The position numbers were made by a program, and so were the translations under genes. This document shows positions 4,679 to 5,086 of a DNA stretch of 5,086 nucleotides, piece after piece (the first letter of the stretch is position 1; each line of letters begins with the position of its first letter). This DNA comes from Promethearchaeum sp. (GTDB taxonomy: Archaea > Asgardarchaeota > Lokiarchaeia > Sigyniarchaeales > Promethearchaeaceae): contig JAUWPK010000273.1 in assembly GCA_030611625.1 (NCBI GenBank), forward strand, positions 1 to 5,086, written 5' to 3'. Below the pieces are notes generated by a model. It did no database searches, was not told the origin of the DNA, and saw only the letters and a program-made list of their open reading frames with translations.

Positions 4679-4693
4679 ATATAGTCACTATAT
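4679..4693. promoter_or_regulatory. 15-nt perfect palindrome at the predicted plus-strand start site
   Basis: ATATAGT-C-ACTATAT is a perfect inverted repeat. The half-site ACTATAT also occurs at 4662-4668, overlapping the TATA box, exactly 25 bases upstream of its copy at 4687-4693. The palindrome ends at the predicted transcription start, a usual position for archaeal repressor operators. The AT-rich background makes short palindromes easier to find by chance. Confidence 0.45.
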
Positions 4694-4709
4694 GTTGTAG
4701 GGTGTTTTA

Positions 4710-5086
4710 ATGAAAAATAATATAATCTTTCCCTTTGAGAATTTGTTAGTAAAGGGGGCTATTTTCTCTATTTATGGAGATATGGGGCCAGAGGCAGTAT
4801 TTTTTTATCCATTTCCTAACGATTCTTCGTTTGCTTTACCAGAAATGGAAAATCACGCAGCTAATTTTGAACAAAGAAATTTTATGCAAATAGCTGTAAA
4901 AAGTATTTCCTTGCTCCTTGTCGATTATTCTTTTGAAGATGAGAAAAACCTCCATTTAGAAGACGTACATATATTTGGAGTTCTCCCTTATCCTGATATA
5001 AATTGTATTGCTCTCACATATTTCACTTATTTTTTTTCTGAAACAAGAAAAAGGTTTATTCCAGTTTCACTTTCGTTACTTGTTCA
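4710..5086 (+). CDS. Longin/roadblock-like signalling protein (N-terminal part)
   Basis: Partial: 125 residues are visible and the frame is open at the right edge. After a short lead, residues 12-36 (LLVKGAIFSIYGDMGPEAVF then FYPFP) form a beta strand, a GDMGPEA turn and a second strand ending in a Pro-rich FYPFP. Residues 53-72 (FEQRNFMQIAVKSISLLLVD) look like a helix, followed by an acidic linker and paired strands (EDVHIFGVLPYPD, then CIALTYFTYFF). This strand-turn-strand-helix layout with a GPxxxF.YP opening recalls longin or DENN-type modules, which are abundant in Asgard archaea and often partner small GTPases. The match is by pattern only. It is transcribed divergently from the PurM/LOG operon. 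The start is supported by a TATA box and a GGGTG ribosome site. Upstream of the ATG the same region holds two palindromes. Confidence 0.7.
   Translation, partial: MKNNIIFPFENLLVKGAIFSIYGDMGPEAVFFYPFPNDSSFALPEMENHAANFEQRNFMQIAVKSISLLLVDYSFEDEKNLHLEDVHIFGVLPYPDINCIALTYFTYFFSETRKRFIPVSLSLLV

Overview
The window looks like chromosomal DNA of an Asgard archaeon (Lokiarchaeia or a relative). The evidence is strong A+T richness, TATA-box promoters at archaeal spacing, U-tract style terminators, and two gene families typical of that group: a Rag/Arf-like small GTPase with a C-terminal longin/roadblock-like domain, and a longin-like protein with a GPEAVFFYP-type opening. The lineage is inferred from protein character. 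No rRNA or other marker gene is present.

Layout. 1-333 (minus) is the N-terminal end of a secreted or membrane-anchored LVIVD-repeat beta-propeller protein that runs off the left edge. 334-831 is mostly non-coding. It holds the propeller promoter, a doubtful 82-codon frame, an 18-codon micro-ORF with a good ribosome binding site (plus), and a hairpin/U-tract terminator serving the next gene. 832-1611 (minus) encodes a membrane-anchored, probably extracellular beta-rich protein with an exact 27-bp tandem repeat in its stalk. 1641-1820 (plus) is the C-terminal remnant of an isoprenylcysteine-carboxylmethyltransferase-type membrane enzyme with no start of its own. An exact 12-bp direct repeat (623-634 and 1638-1649) brackets the segment containing the membrane protein gene and ends at this remnant. 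1800-2825 (minus) is the Rag-like GTPase. 2853-3103 is intergenic, with a possible gene remnant and an imperfect 29-bp tandem duplication. 3104-4605 (minus) is a two-gene operon: a PurM/ThiL-like AIR-synthase-related protein followed, with an ATGA overlap and a strong Shine-Dalgarno site, by a TIGR00725/LOG-type Rossmann protein. 4606-4709 is a divergent promoter region with two perfect palindromes. 4710 to the right edge (plus) is the longin-like protein, cut by the window end.

How the parts may work together. The PurM-like and LOG-like proteins are translationally coupled and probably act on one small-molecule pathway, a nucleotide or cofactor phosphate. The substrate cannot be read from the sequence. 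The GTPase and the longin-like protein belong to the eukaryote-like small-GTPase signalling repertoire of Asgard archaea. The longin-like gene shares a divergent, possibly co-regulated promoter region with the PurM/LOG operon. First genes of transcripts appear leaderless or nearly so (TATA box about 24-30 nt before the start codon, no Shine-Dalgarno), while the internal operon gene has a GGAGGA site.
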